From positions 16,400,479-16,464,478 of the forward strand of contig OZ017800.1 in assembly GCA_963969395.1 (NCBI GenBank): a stretch of 64,000 nucleotides of DNA, read 5' to 3'. The notes under the pieces were generated by a model that worked only from the letters and a program-made list of their open reading frames with translations, was not told the DNA's origin and made no database searches. Positions 11,042 through 22,800 of the stretch are shown here, piece after piece; position 1 is the stretch's first letter, and every line of letters starts with the position of its first letter. Source of the DNA: Pseudoscleropodium purum (lineage: Eukaryota; Streptophyta; Bryopsida; Hypnales; Brachytheciaceae). Both the position numbers and the translations under genes were made by a program.

Positions 11042-11319
11042 CAGGGTTGACGAATCTCAACGTCCGCCCAAAAATAGCGTCCATTTTCCGAACGTTCGGA
11101 CACACGGACGCTAGCGGACGAGCGGGGCGGATGGACGGGGCGGACGGCCCGAGGCGGATGCCCAGATCGTGCGGACCACATCAGTCTGCGTGTCGATCGG
11201 ACAGTCGTAACTGGGTGGACGGGTGGACGGGGGACAGGTGGACGGGGCAGACAGGCGGACGCAAATGTCAGCGGACGCTGTGGACACAGCATTCGCTTCC
11301 GGACGTCGTGTCAACCCTG
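11042..11319. mobile_element. GC-rich MITE-like element with CAGGGTTGAC ends (hAT-like)
   Basis: The 278 bp element begins CAGGGTTGAC and ends with its exact complement GTCAACCCTG; the inverted match resumes at ACGTCC just inside. The interior is packed with GGACG and CGGACG motifs and is far more GC-rich than its surroundings. CAGGG ends are typical of hAT elements, but no 8 bp target duplication is visible (TTTACATT on the left, GTTAAAAA on the right), so the superfamily is an inference. Confidence 0.7.
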
Positions 11320-11551
11320 GTTAAAAATGCCAAATTGTAATGATGACCCTACACATTGTTGCCACAATGTTTCCAAAACCTCATTTTATCTTTCATGTAG
11401 AGCCAAATACACATAAAAATTGCATACAAAATTATATACTCAAAATTGTATATTTAAAATTGGCCTCCTTCAATTCAAACCCTGATAATGAAGGAGCTAT
11501 GAAACTCAAAACCATCTTGTAAGAAAGGCCACATAACCATTTGTTTGAAAA

Positions 11552-11798
11552 AAGACAACTGGTGTGAGCACATGAGCCTAGAAGACTATACATCTATATT
11601 ATAGGTGTCTATATTCTAGAAAACTTATGTGATTATGGTGTAAGAACATAATAATATATAATATTAATATAGATAATTAGGTACCTATATTATAGGTGTT
11701 TCTATTATAAGCACCTTCATTGGTTGTAGTATATCTACTTATATATATGCTCAAAACTCATATGCTCGCATTTTCATGCTCACATACTAGCACCGTCG
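11552..11798. mobile_element. MITE, second copy of the element at 31866-32122
   Basis: About 247 bp with imperfect terminal inverted repeats around TGTGAGCA and TGCTCACATACTAG. The interior carries repeated TATTATAGGTGT motifs. It aligns end to end with 31866-32122, which fixes the element's limits. Flanking duplications are no longer recognisable. Confidence 0.75.
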
Positions 11799-12303
11799 AT
11801 TCACAAATCATCCTAGTAGTGTATTTTGGCCTTTTTTTTGCTATTTTCTCTTAATGTGAATTTTAGCCATAAAAATGATGTTTTTTTTTAATTTGAGTTC
11901 AACTAATGAAATGAAGCTTACCAAGTATAGTTTCTACTCCAATTGGAAATTCTGAAAAATTTATAAATTTCAACAATTTATAGCAATATGAACTTTGAAC
12001 CTATAACCATGGTTTGTTGATTTTCTAATTTTAGAGAGGCACAAAGCTTTGGTTTATAACATGATATTATACACTATAATATACATCTATGGTGAAAGTT
12101 TCATATTTTTTGAGTATATTACTATATTTTGTATTTGATATGAAATGTTTTCATTTTTTTCTTAAAAAAATCACAATAATTTCAAATTTTTCCAAAAAAA
12201 TTTAAAAATATTGTAATTTATAGTAGACATATGATTTCATCTCTAAAAAATAAATTTAAAAATTTTCATTTTCATCTAGTTGCAAAATGGCAGCAAAATC
12301 GCA
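11799..12303. other. AT-rich intergenic DNA, nothing recognised
   Basis: No reading frame of note, no inverted repeat and no match to other parts of the window was seen. The same holds for the 230 bp between the two elements at 11320-11551. Confidence 0.5.
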
Positions 12304-12346
12304 GCCTGCACGACCATCTGAACGACCATCAGATGGTCGTGCAGGC
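12304..12346. repeat. Perfect 18 bp hairpin
   Basis: GCCTGCACGACCATCTGA (12304-12321) pairs exactly with 12329-12346 around a 7-base loop. The loop repeats part of the arm (ACGACCA). It sits just upstream of the 145 bp tandem array. Confidence 0.9.
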
Positions 12347-12425
12347 CAAGATAACCGATTCCCAATCGCAAGACAAGCTGAGCTGAATCGGAAGCGTGAA
12401 CTTCTAGCTTTCAAAGGCAGTGCAA

Positions 12426-13285
12426 GGACAAGATCCCGGGCAGAGCCCAGACAGCGATGAAGAAACCAGACCTAGACACCGATCGAGGGCTGGAGATTCA
12501 AAGGCCATGAGGCAGAACGAATTGAAAGGAGCTAATTCGGGAGGGAGAGTTTCTTTTGCAGAAAGGACGAGATCCTGGGTGGAGCCCAGACAACGATGAT
12601 GAAGAAACCAGATCCAGACATTGATCGAGGGCTGGAGATTCCAAGGCCATGAGGCAGAATGTAAGGAAGCTCAATTAATTTGGGAGAGTGAATTTCTTTC
12701 AAATGCAGTAATTAAAGGACGAAATCTCGATCGAGTGGAGATCAGACGTCGATGATGCATGAAGAAACCAAACCTAGACACCGATCGAGGTCTGGAGATT
12801 CAAAGGCCATGAGGCAGAAGTGCAGAACGAAAGGAGCTAACTCGGGAGGGTGAATTTCTTTTGCAGTAAAGGACGAGATCCCGGGTGGAGCTCAGACGTC
12901 GATGATGCATGAAGAAACCGGCCAGACCTAGACACCGATCGAGGTCTGGAGATTCAAAGGCCATGAGGCAGAACGAAAGGAGCTAATTGGGGAGGGTGAA
13001 TTTCTTTGCAGTGAAGGACAAGATCCTGGGTAAAGGTGGGGAGCCCAGACAACGATGATGAAGAAACCAGATCCAGACATCGATCGAGGGCTGGAGATTC
13101 AAAGGCCATGAGGCAGAACGAAAGGAGTTAATCGGGGAGGTGAATTTCTTTTGCAGTGCAGGACGAGATCCCGGGTGGAGCTCAGACGTCGATGATGAAT
13201 TGAAGAAACCGAACCTAGACACCGATCGAGGTCTGGAGATTCAAAGGCCGTGAGGCAGAACGAAAGGAGCTCATTTGGACAAATT
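12426..13285. repeat. Tandem array of six units of about 145 bp
   Basis: Units start at 12426, 12565, 12717, 12871, 13016 and 13161 with GGAC(A/G)A(G/A)ATC. Each then holds a CAGAC core, GATGAAGAAACC, GACACCGATCGAGG, CTGGAGATTCAAAGGCC and ATGAGGCAGAACG, ending in TTTCTTTTGCAGT. Units are 139-154 bp and the last is truncated. The array is richer in GC than its flanks. Units fall into two alternating types (CAACGATGATG against GACGTCGATGATG), which suggests expansion by a two-unit block. Confidence 0.92.
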
Positions 13286-13396
13286 GCATGGTGAGGAGGT
13301 CGGTGCCTAAGAATCCCGCTGAGAATTCGATGACTGCCACCCAAGATATATAACATCAGTAGCAATGAGAAGGACGACCCTCCCTTGGACAGAATG

Positions 13397-13458
13397 ATGT
13401 GAAATATTCTACATGGTTTCATCCCATGGATGATATGGTGTGGAATATTTCACACCTT
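13397..13458. repeat. Imperfect 29 bp inverted repeat
   Basis: GATGTGAAATATTCTACATG reads inverted as GTGTGAAATATTCCACACCA about 60 bp on, with a CATGG centre. About 23 of 29 positions pair. It lies just downstream of the tandem array. Confidence 0.7.
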
Positions 13459-13459
13459 T

Positions 13460-16400
13460 TAGTAGCTAGGAGGACACATACCAGGAATTGTCAAAAAATA
13501 TCAAATTGGGACTTGATGTGCTTTATTTCTACTAACTTGGGGAATACGATTGTTGTACTAGTATTCATTACTACTCTCTCTTTAAATAAAGTTGTTGAAA
13601 AATGTATGGAAGCAATTCTTTAATATAACTGTCATATTAATTGAAGCAATAATTCCTTAAAATGATCAAAACCTAGACTTGCTATAAAGTGGACTTGTGT
13701 CAAAATCTGAAATGGTTATAAAGAGGACATTCTTCAAATTTGGTGCTTCAAATTTTTAAATGAATATTGAGAATGGTTACATGAAGGGGGCAAAAGGTAA
13801 TCCCTTCAGGCTACTAAATGTTATGATAGAAGAACATATGTAAAAGTAAGATAGTCACTAAAAGAAAAATACAAAGGCATTAGAAAAAATTTGAACCTTC
13901 AAAGAGTCCTCAAGAGTTGATATGTAGAGCTATTTATTGAAGGCTAAAGATGATAGCCTAAGTACATAAATATATACCTAATTGTAGTGCTAGTGTGTTA
14001 CCTTATATGAATTTCATCAACTAAGGCAGAGGCATTTGTTATGGACCAACGACCCATACTCAACTTATAGGGTGCAATTATTTTCAATTAAGGCTCGAAC
14101 AAATTTCCAACCAAAGCTTGAAATGTTTTCTTTCTCCTTTTCAAGGTTTGGACTAATAAAATCATGACACATGTGACATGTCTCAAAGTAGAAAGAAAGA
14201 AAGTAAAAAGTAATGAGCAGGAAAGTAGTTCTAGAATGATTAGAATTGGAAAATTTAGACATTGGTTATAGGTCTAGAGTACTTTATGCCTTTCAAAATC
14301 CATGGTAAGTTTAGTTCAAATAATAAAATTACCAAAGTTTTTGCAATCTCCATCATTTCTATAATTCTATTATTGCACCTTTGAAATTATTTACTTAGCC
14401 TTGCAGTACTTTGGATAATGTCCTAAATTGCTTATTTGATCGGTTATAGGTATGTGGATCTACCTTAACTATGATGAACTTGTCAAAATAAAGAATTCAC
14501 TTATAGTACCAAAGACTCAAATTACCAAGTGTACCTAATGTCTCATCTTCAAATAAGAAGCATACATTTCATTTTTTCGAACATCAAGAGCCACTAGTAC
14601 TTAGTTGCACCAAATTTGTCCTTTTCTATATAAGACATTCTTTCAAGGCACTAACGATTTGAATGGCAAGAAGTACCTAATGTCCTATTGTCCAATAGAA
14701 GGCATGCAATTGTAATTAGGTAAATATCATGATGTCAAAAATGGGTAGAAATAGGAAAAAAATATATCTTTCCTTCCTATACCAATATGCTTTTAAATCC
14801 CATAAACCCCTAAACTCAAAGGGGACCAAAAGTGTCCTTACATAGTTTCAAGTCCAATTCAAACTTCAAAGTGCTTCAACTTTGGCATCCAATGTTCAAA
14901 TTCAATAAAACTTGTTGGAAAATTTGCGCTCTTTTTTTTGTTTGTGTGGTAAGATTTTCAAATCAATCCAAGATATACTGATTTTTTGTAAGTCAATCAA
15001 ACTTCATAGGTTCAATTTGAGTTCACCAGATTGCATTCAATAGCTACAACTTTGGAGGCTTGTATCTCCTTCATCCAATCTAGGTTTTCAATAATAATTT
15101 ATTGGGTTATGTTTTCCTTGAAATTTAGTTATTGTAGTGAAAAAAATTATGTCAATGCAAGTTTTTTTGAATGTTTGGGAGCAATTTGAAGTTCAAAATC
15201 CCAACATTTTTGGATTATATTGAACTTTGGTGGCTTGTTTCTTCTTCACACATTGTCCATTTCTAATAATTGTTTTTGGAAAGATTGCATATAGTAGTCT
15301 AGTTTGTGTGTCTAAAATTTCATATCAATTAAGAAGTTATAAGTGACTAAAATTGTTTTAGGAGAAGGAGGTTCAACCTTAGATGTTTTTTTTTCAACTT
15401 TTCCTTGCTTTTTTTTGACATTTCAAAGCCATTTTGCAAACACAATGAGTAAATTGAATTATCTTTTTTTTCACCAATGTGTTTTTATGTTGGTTTTGAA
15501 TCACTTCTAAGTTTTAGTTTTTCCATTTGAGTAGGTTTAGAAATTGAATTTCACCTTCAAATGTATTGCTAGGAAAATTTTAGCATCCTTTTTCAACACT
15601 AAAACATTATCATCTTGCAATCTACATGGCCAAATGACTCCAAATTTGATTCATGTCATCTCACACATTTTTTACAACATGTACTCTATAAGATTGTAAA
15701 GTTGGGATTTCCATACCTTAGTGGCATTTAGATCTATAACACTTTAAAAGAAATGATGTTTTTAAAAGAAAATGCCCTTGGGTTTTTAGAGGCTAAAGAC
15801 CCCTATTAAGGCCATTCTAGAGGGCACTTCAAGGGCCCAAATTTCTTCTATTAAAATAATTGTTCCAAAGTAAGGTGTATGGAGTAGAATTGTAGTGTTA
15901 ATGCATGTGAATTTACATGTGTCTCTATGATAATGTAGTGCAATACATGCTGAGTTTAGGGTGTTGTGTGTGATTGAAAGTATAGGATGAGTGAGTATAT
16001 TTTTTTGGATTTGAGGACAAATGTGGAAGCACTACTCAAATTGAATTAAAATTAGGGTTGAAGTGTACATGATCAAATAGGAAAAAAAGGTTAATTTGCC
16101 TATAATGAAGGTATGAATGTTGTAGTCTTAGATCTAGGGACTTAATGGAGGTGTATAGCGTCAATGCATCAATTGAGTTAGGATTTCAGTTGAATGATGT
16201 GTGCTTAAATTAATTTTCAGGACGCCAATTTAATCTATTTAGTGCCCTCATTGCTAATTTAGGGCCAATTTAGGCCTAGGAGGTTGTCCTAATTTTTTAG
16301 AGTATGTGCTAGGATTATTTAAGAATGCTAGGACACATAGTGGGGTGATTTAGGGGTTTTCTTGTTCTTTCCAATTAGTCATTTTATTAAAAATTTACCC

Positions 16401-16484
16401 AAAAAATCATTGTTGAAGTCCATTGCTTGAAAGGCAACTAGATAGGATACCATACACCCCATTAGCCAACTTTAGGGTTTTTTT
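13460..16484. other. AT-rich intergenic DNA, possible decayed TTAACCCC-type element
   Basis: No gene recognised. 14810-15850 may be an old copy of the element family seen at 41895-42701. It starts near ACCCCTAAACTCAAAGGGGA, has an interior resembling 42545-42600 (TGCAATCTACATGGCCAAA) and ends near TTAGAGGCTAAAGACCCC. The similarity is weak. Confidence 0.35.
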
Positions 16485-19090
16485 TTAGCCATCATGGTAA
16501 AAAAACTCTTATACCATGAGAAGGATAAAAATGACAACCTTCCAAATATCCAAAAAACAAATACTAAATCATTAACAGATTAAATCCTAAACGCTCAAAT
16601 GACCAAAATCACCAAACCTATAAGAGATGAAATAAATCATTAGGAAAGCGATAACAAAATGAACCAAATGGTCACTTCTATACCTATAAGAGTTGAAACA
16701 AAAACAAATCATTTAAGAAGTAACAAAACAAATCAATGGAAAGCAAAAATAAATCATTAAAGGAGTAACGAAACAAACCAACGGAATGCAAAAACAATCT
16801 GTAAATTTTTAAACAAAAGAATGATATTTCAAAAGTAGATATAATCCAAGGTGGACTCACTATTAGAGAAGTGCAAAAAACTAAGACAAAACTAAAATAA
16901 GTATATTGGTACCAATATAAAAATGAGTTCCCAAAGTCAAATACATTTTTATAGACCGCATCAATAGGATTCTTATTGGTTCAATGAACATCAATAGACT
17001 TTTGTTATTTGGAGCACTAGCAGTCATGACTTGACCGATTTAATAAAAAATCTCATAAACTTTTTAGAAAATTCAATAATCTCTTGGATTCTTTTGAAAT
17101 TTTTTGGAATTTTTATGGGAAATCTATTAGAATCTTTTAAGATCTTTAAAAATCTTCTAGAATTTCTTAAGATTCTTTTTAAAATCTTTTAGAATCTTTC
17201 AAAATAATTTGGAATCTTTTATAGAATATGAATTCAAAATTCAAATTTTAATCAAATTTTTAACAAATATAATTTGATTTGAATTTCAATATAATTTAAT
17301 AACTACAATTCAAACTTAGAATTTGATCAAAATTTTAATCAAATTCAATTCGAAATCCAATTTGGATTTGAATAATTTAGTGAAAATTCAAACTTTGATT
17401 CAACTTGGTTCAATTCAAATCTAATTAGAATTTCATTTCTAAATTGCAATTTTCATTTAGTTTTCTATTGAATATAATTGGATTAGAGTTCAAACTTATC
17501 ATTTGATTGAATTTCTAACTTAGATTTTGAAATGTAATACAACAAGTATATGTAGTGGGTTTGGAACATTTCATAGTTGATTTATTTTATATGTAATATC
17601 ACTTTTATTAAAGCACTTTTGAACTTTTTATATTCAAATTGTAATCTGATTTAAATTCAAAGTTTTGAAAAAAAAATTTGATTTTGGATTATTCACAATT
17701 CTGCTTTTAAGTTTTGACTAAACTATTCAAATTTGAGCTCTTCAAGCCTTAAATTACCGAGGCCATTTTTCTATTAGAAACCATTTAAAACTATTATTTC
17801 TCCTATGTTCATCCTAGAGAACAAAAATAGTTTTTTTTAGAGTTGAATAATAAGATCTTATACTTTAATTCTTTTAGACCACGTAGCAAAAATTTCATGA
17901 AGCTTGACAACACAAAATGGAAGACATTAGCATTCAAAGTTGGAAACAAAAGTTTTTTTGAATGCTAGACAACAATTTCAAATGAATTTGACTACCATTT
18001 GTAGAAAAAAATTGCACCATGGGCTTTGAATTGAAAAAAATTGTTTAGAAGAATTGAATTCAAAGCCTAAGATAAAAATTCCAAAAGAAAACACTTCATT
18101 TTCAATCTTTAAATAATTGTTAAAGAAAAGTAGATTCAAAATTGAACAAAAACTAAACCATTATTTTTTTTCCCCAAGAGGACAATGATAATTAGAGGTT
18201 AAAATATGAATCACATTTTTTGAACTATTCAGAATGTAACTTTTGAACCATTCAAATGTGTAAATTGAACTACTCAAAAATTGTCCTTCTAACAAAAACT
18301 ATTTAGGTTTTGGCCAAATGACCTCTAAGAAAATGCTTTTCAGATTTTCAAAACAAGTTAGATCAAACTAAAAACTTTACCACTCAAATTAGACTTCAAT
18401 ATGAACCGTTTCCAACAAGTTTCATGAAAAACGAAATTTCTATGAAGGAATTATGGACCTTTTAAGTTTGTTGACTTTGCAAAAATGAAAAGAAAATGAA
18501 TAAATAAAACTCACATGGCCCAACTACCTACAAAGAATTTTTTTTTTTTTCCAAATTAGACTAAGTGAAAAACAACATAAATGAATTAATAGTTAGTCTG
18601 AACTAAGTGTTTCTAACCCATAGGAGAAATCAACACATTTTTTGTTGATTTTGTCTTCAATTGAACTATATTCTTCTAGTAGTGACTTTCTATTTTAGTT
18701 TGAAAATAAAAAAGAACTAGCACCACCAAATTTGAGTGCATTTGAGTTGCATTCACTTGAGTGACAAACTTGCTAACCACCTTGCTATCATCAAATTGAC
18801 ATCATTGGTTCATAGGTGTTGAAAATATGAGCAATTCTTATTTGTGGGCATATCTATGACATCAATAACACAATACAATGTTCCTCACAAAATATTTACT
18901 ACATTTTGTAACCTTTTATTTTCCAATTAGAGATTGATTCAACACAAATGTCTAAACTGCATGCACTTGCTCATTTGTGATAATCCATATCTAGTGTCTT
19001 TACAATGTGCTTTCCTTCAATGTAACAGCTCCTCACACCAATGGGATTTACATTACCCTAATACATCCTTCATGAAGGTTGAGAAGGTGA
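16485..19090 (-). pseudogene. Decayed UXS copy (exons 3-4 and adjoining introns), split by an insertion
   Basis: 16495-16875 matches intron 4 of the intact UXS gene (about 54235-54470), for example TTCCAAATATCCAAAAA, AAATAAATCATTAGGAAAGC and ATAATCCAAGGTGGACT. 18716-19090 matches 54500-54860, covering exon 4 (about 18756-18840) and exon 3 (about 18955-19070), with CAGCTCCTCACACCAATGGG conserved. Many substitutions destroy the reading frame. Because intron sequence was copied as well, this arose from genomic duplication and not from a processed transcript. The strand is the same as the intact gene, about 37 kb away. Confidence 0.85.
16880..18715. other. Inserted DNA splitting the UXS relic
   Basis: About 1.8 kb that interrupts the alignment with UXS. 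17755-18160 resembles 40815-41210 (shared GGCCATTTTTCTATT, then TTTCATGAAG-TTGA and AAATGGAAGACATTAGCA-type strings), which belongs to the TTAACCCC-type element family. The left part (17070-17560) is AT-rich with repeated GAATCTTTTA-like motifs. No coding potential was seen. Confidence 0.55.
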
Positions 19091-19845
19091 TAGAGTTATC
19101 TTGACTTTTTGTAAGAGCTTATTTGGATTTATTGTATTAGATGGAACACTGTGTGATTTTGACTCTAAGATCTTGTCTTGAAAATATTGTATCTTACATA
19201 GGGGGTCTAAATTGCATTTAAGAATCACCTTCTATCTACTTGTAGAACACAAGCTTGAACTTTTACATCTCTAAAATCTTGTTTGGTGTATACATTGGAA
19301 GAGTAGACTACTTTTGTATAATGAAAAAAAAAGCATAGATGACTTTGGAATTTGGATTTTCAGAAACCAAATATTTTCCTCCAATTTTGAAAAGAAAACA
19401 CTTTTGAAAACAAAGTATGCAAGTTGTATAACATGGTATCATGTTTTGCTCTTAGAAGTTAATTAGAAATAACTTGTGAGTATTAGATTAAGAATTTGTT
19501 CTTTTACACAAATGAAATGTTGTCCAGAAACTAAGTAAATTAATCCACACCACCATAAAAGTTACATTTGATATTTCACTACCTTGAACTCTATTGTTCT
19601 ATCCATCATCTCCACAATACAATAAAAGCCTACACATGATATGTATATCTTCCCAAAAGATGGCCTTTCAACTATTTAAGAATATCACTTTCACTTTTCT
19701 ATTACTCCCTACATTACTTTAACAATTCCATATTTGCTTATATATGATATCTTCTTAAAAGAAGATCTCGCAACTAGTGCAAGGATGTTTGCATAGGTTT
19801 AAGGTCTAGGATGCAAAAAACATAGGGAATTCCGTATGTATGTAT
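19091..19845. other. Intergenic DNA between UXS relic and P450 3' end
   Basis: AT-rich, no reading frame or repeat recognised. The last 100-200 bp probably holds the 3' UTR of the minus-strand P450. Confidence 0.4.
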
Positions 19846-22800
19846 CTATAATTTGTACAAATGCAATGGCAACCTTGTTTTCGCCATTGCAACTAAGGGT
19901 TGTCGCATTGGCAAACTCACTGTTGGCATGGCTTCCTTTAACTCCAACTCATGTGCCTCCCATTGGAATGCATGCAACAAGCTTGCCACTTGCAAATGCA
20001 CCGCTATAGATGCCAATCCCATTCCAATACATTGTCGCCTCCCTGACCCAAATGGCAACAACTCAAAATGTTGCCCTAGAAACTCTATTGCCATACTCTC
20101 CCCTCCCTTAAGAAACCTCTCTGGAACAAACTCCAAAGGCTTCTCCCAATCAGTGTTGTTGTGTCCAATGGCCCATGCGTTCACAAGTAAACGAGTCTGC
20201 GCAGGGATGTCATAGCCAAAAGCTTTGGTTGCAGCCTTGCTCTCGTGTGGGATGAGTAATGGAATGGGAGGATGCAAGCGGAGCGTCTCTTTGATAATGG
20301 CATGGAGGTACTTGAAGTGAGGGAGGTCAGATTCTTGCACAGTGCGATTCAAACCAACCACACCGTCAAGCTCTGAGGTCACCTTGGTTAGTATTGTTGG
20401 ATTGTGAAGAACCTCCGCTATGGCCCACTCAGTTGTCACTGCCACTGACTCAGACCCTGCTCCTAATAAGTCCTGGCAATGAAGGGATCCAACATAAAAA
20501 TTCAATCATTTTGCACATGTACGTGACTTCAAGCTATTCTAGGTCTATTAATGAAAGGATCCATCTCATTCATTTTGCTCATGTATATGACTTCAAGCAA
20601 TTCTAAGGCTAGAGATTTTAGGGCTTGGAGATTATGTCGCATCCTTTGCAAGAGCTATGGGTCTAAGCAATTGTAGGTGGGTTTAAGATTCCTGTCACAA
20701 TATCTCACGAATGTACATGGTTTCAAGTAATTGTGAGTTTAGGGATTGGAATTTGTTATGGTACCTAAATCATTGCAAGTTTGAGTGTTCATGATTTTAA
20801 GCAATACTAGGTTTAAGAGTAAGTTTAAAAGGCAATATATAATCAATACTAGAATAGAAGGATCTAAAAGAAAGGGCCAAACTATTGGATATAGATCATT
20901 GAAAGTCTATTTTCTTTCAAGTTTCAAATGAGAGGTGAATAAAAATCCAATGTTTGAAGCATAAAAATAAATATCATTATAAATCATAAAAATAATTCTT
21001 TAATGTTCAAATTTATTATCTAATTCCAAAATGCCAATTTTCAACTTTGAAAGATTCATTTACGAATGTGAGTGCATTACATTGCAATTATAATATTCAA
21101 AATAACTTAATTGTTGATGAATTTGTTATCAATTTAAAGATGATTTCAATGCAATATAACATCTATTCTTTTGCTAGTAGTGAAATTGAAATGAGATATT
21201 ATATTAGAAAGTGATGAATTTCCAAAGTTTAACCTACATATGAGTCAAATTTTGACTTTAAGCTTGAAATAATAGTCTAGCATTTGAAAGCATTGATATC
21301 AGGTCTCAAAAAGAACTCAAGATATAAAATTTCAAGTTTATATTTTTTGGAATACTCACATAAATGACTCCTTCAATGTGTTCCTCAGTGATTCCATTCT
21401 CTGGAAAATCCAATTGCTCCAAGAAAATATCAAGGAGTGTTTTCTTTCCTTCTTTGGAGGGCTTCTTCCTTTGATCTTCCTTGTATTCATTGATCATCTT
21501 GTTGAAGAACCTATCCATCCAAACTCGGAGCTCTTTAAACTGCTTGATCAATCCTTGAGGATCAAACCACTTCGGAACATTGAAGAAGTCTCCAATGTAA
21601 ATAGAACTGATGCAAAGAGATTGCTCTTTTACAATCTCTATGAATTCCTGAATCCAACCCAAAAAAATTACATGAATTTTAGCTAAATGGCATGTATAGA
21701 GAATTCTTAGCTAATTTCAATAGTGAAACTTTTGGAAGCACTTAACTAATAAAGTAAAATTTCTATTGAAAAAATGTTGAAATGACCTAAAGAGAGGTAT
21801 ATTTGTACCAAACTATTAGACAATTTCATATGTTCTACCAACAATGGCTATCAAATGTTAAAATTTGTAATCAAGGCATTTCCTGTGTTTTTTTAGATTA
21901 CTATTTGATGGATATTGACTTGAAGTAGCAGTTGTAGGAAGGAAACTAACAACAATTATGCCATGATTGGAAACTTAACAAAATTTTGGAAAAATCAAAC
22001 AAATATCACTACCTTGACCATTATAGAGCCACGGTCTTGATCTTCCACACCCAAGTACCGTTTGTTGAAAATCATGCGTGATATGACATTTGTGGTCAAG
22101 AAGATTGAATGGGTCTTTATACGACTAGGGCCATTTTCATTGGCTATTTTGTGGAGTGTGAACGCCATTTCTTCCATTCGTATGTATTGTGAGGATTCTA
22201 ATTGCCTTGTAGACATGAGCTCTGTTACAAGGATTTTCCGCAAGTGTCGAGTTGGAGGTGTAATTTCATGAAGCACTATATCTGAATTGTCAACAACAAA
22301 TTGAGTTATTGACAATCATTAACTTTGTTACATTGGCAAAAATTTTGATGCCAAAAAACTATAACATACTTCTACACAAAAATTCTAACTAAAGAAGAAA
22401 TACTTCACTAACACTGATTTTCAATATTTGCAACACTAATTACAAACTTTAACACAAATGTCAACAAGAACACTATTTGTTAGCCATTGCAAGTTTTAAA
22501 AGTATCCATAATGACATATCGTGTACAAATATTCAAGAATACCCTTCTAATATTACAAACACTAATCGTCAACCAAAACACAATTTGTCAACTAAATGAT
22601 AATTAGAGTGAATCAAATCATAGGGTAAGAAGTACTAAATGCCATACTTCCTCTGTTTGTGAATAATACATGTGTCTTCTATACAAAACACAAAGAAAAT
22701 ACAAGTATTCTTCATAAACAGAGGTAATATATCCCTAATTATCATTATTAGTAGGTTTAGATTTCCACTTCCAAATTACCAAATTCGTGGAATTCCACCA

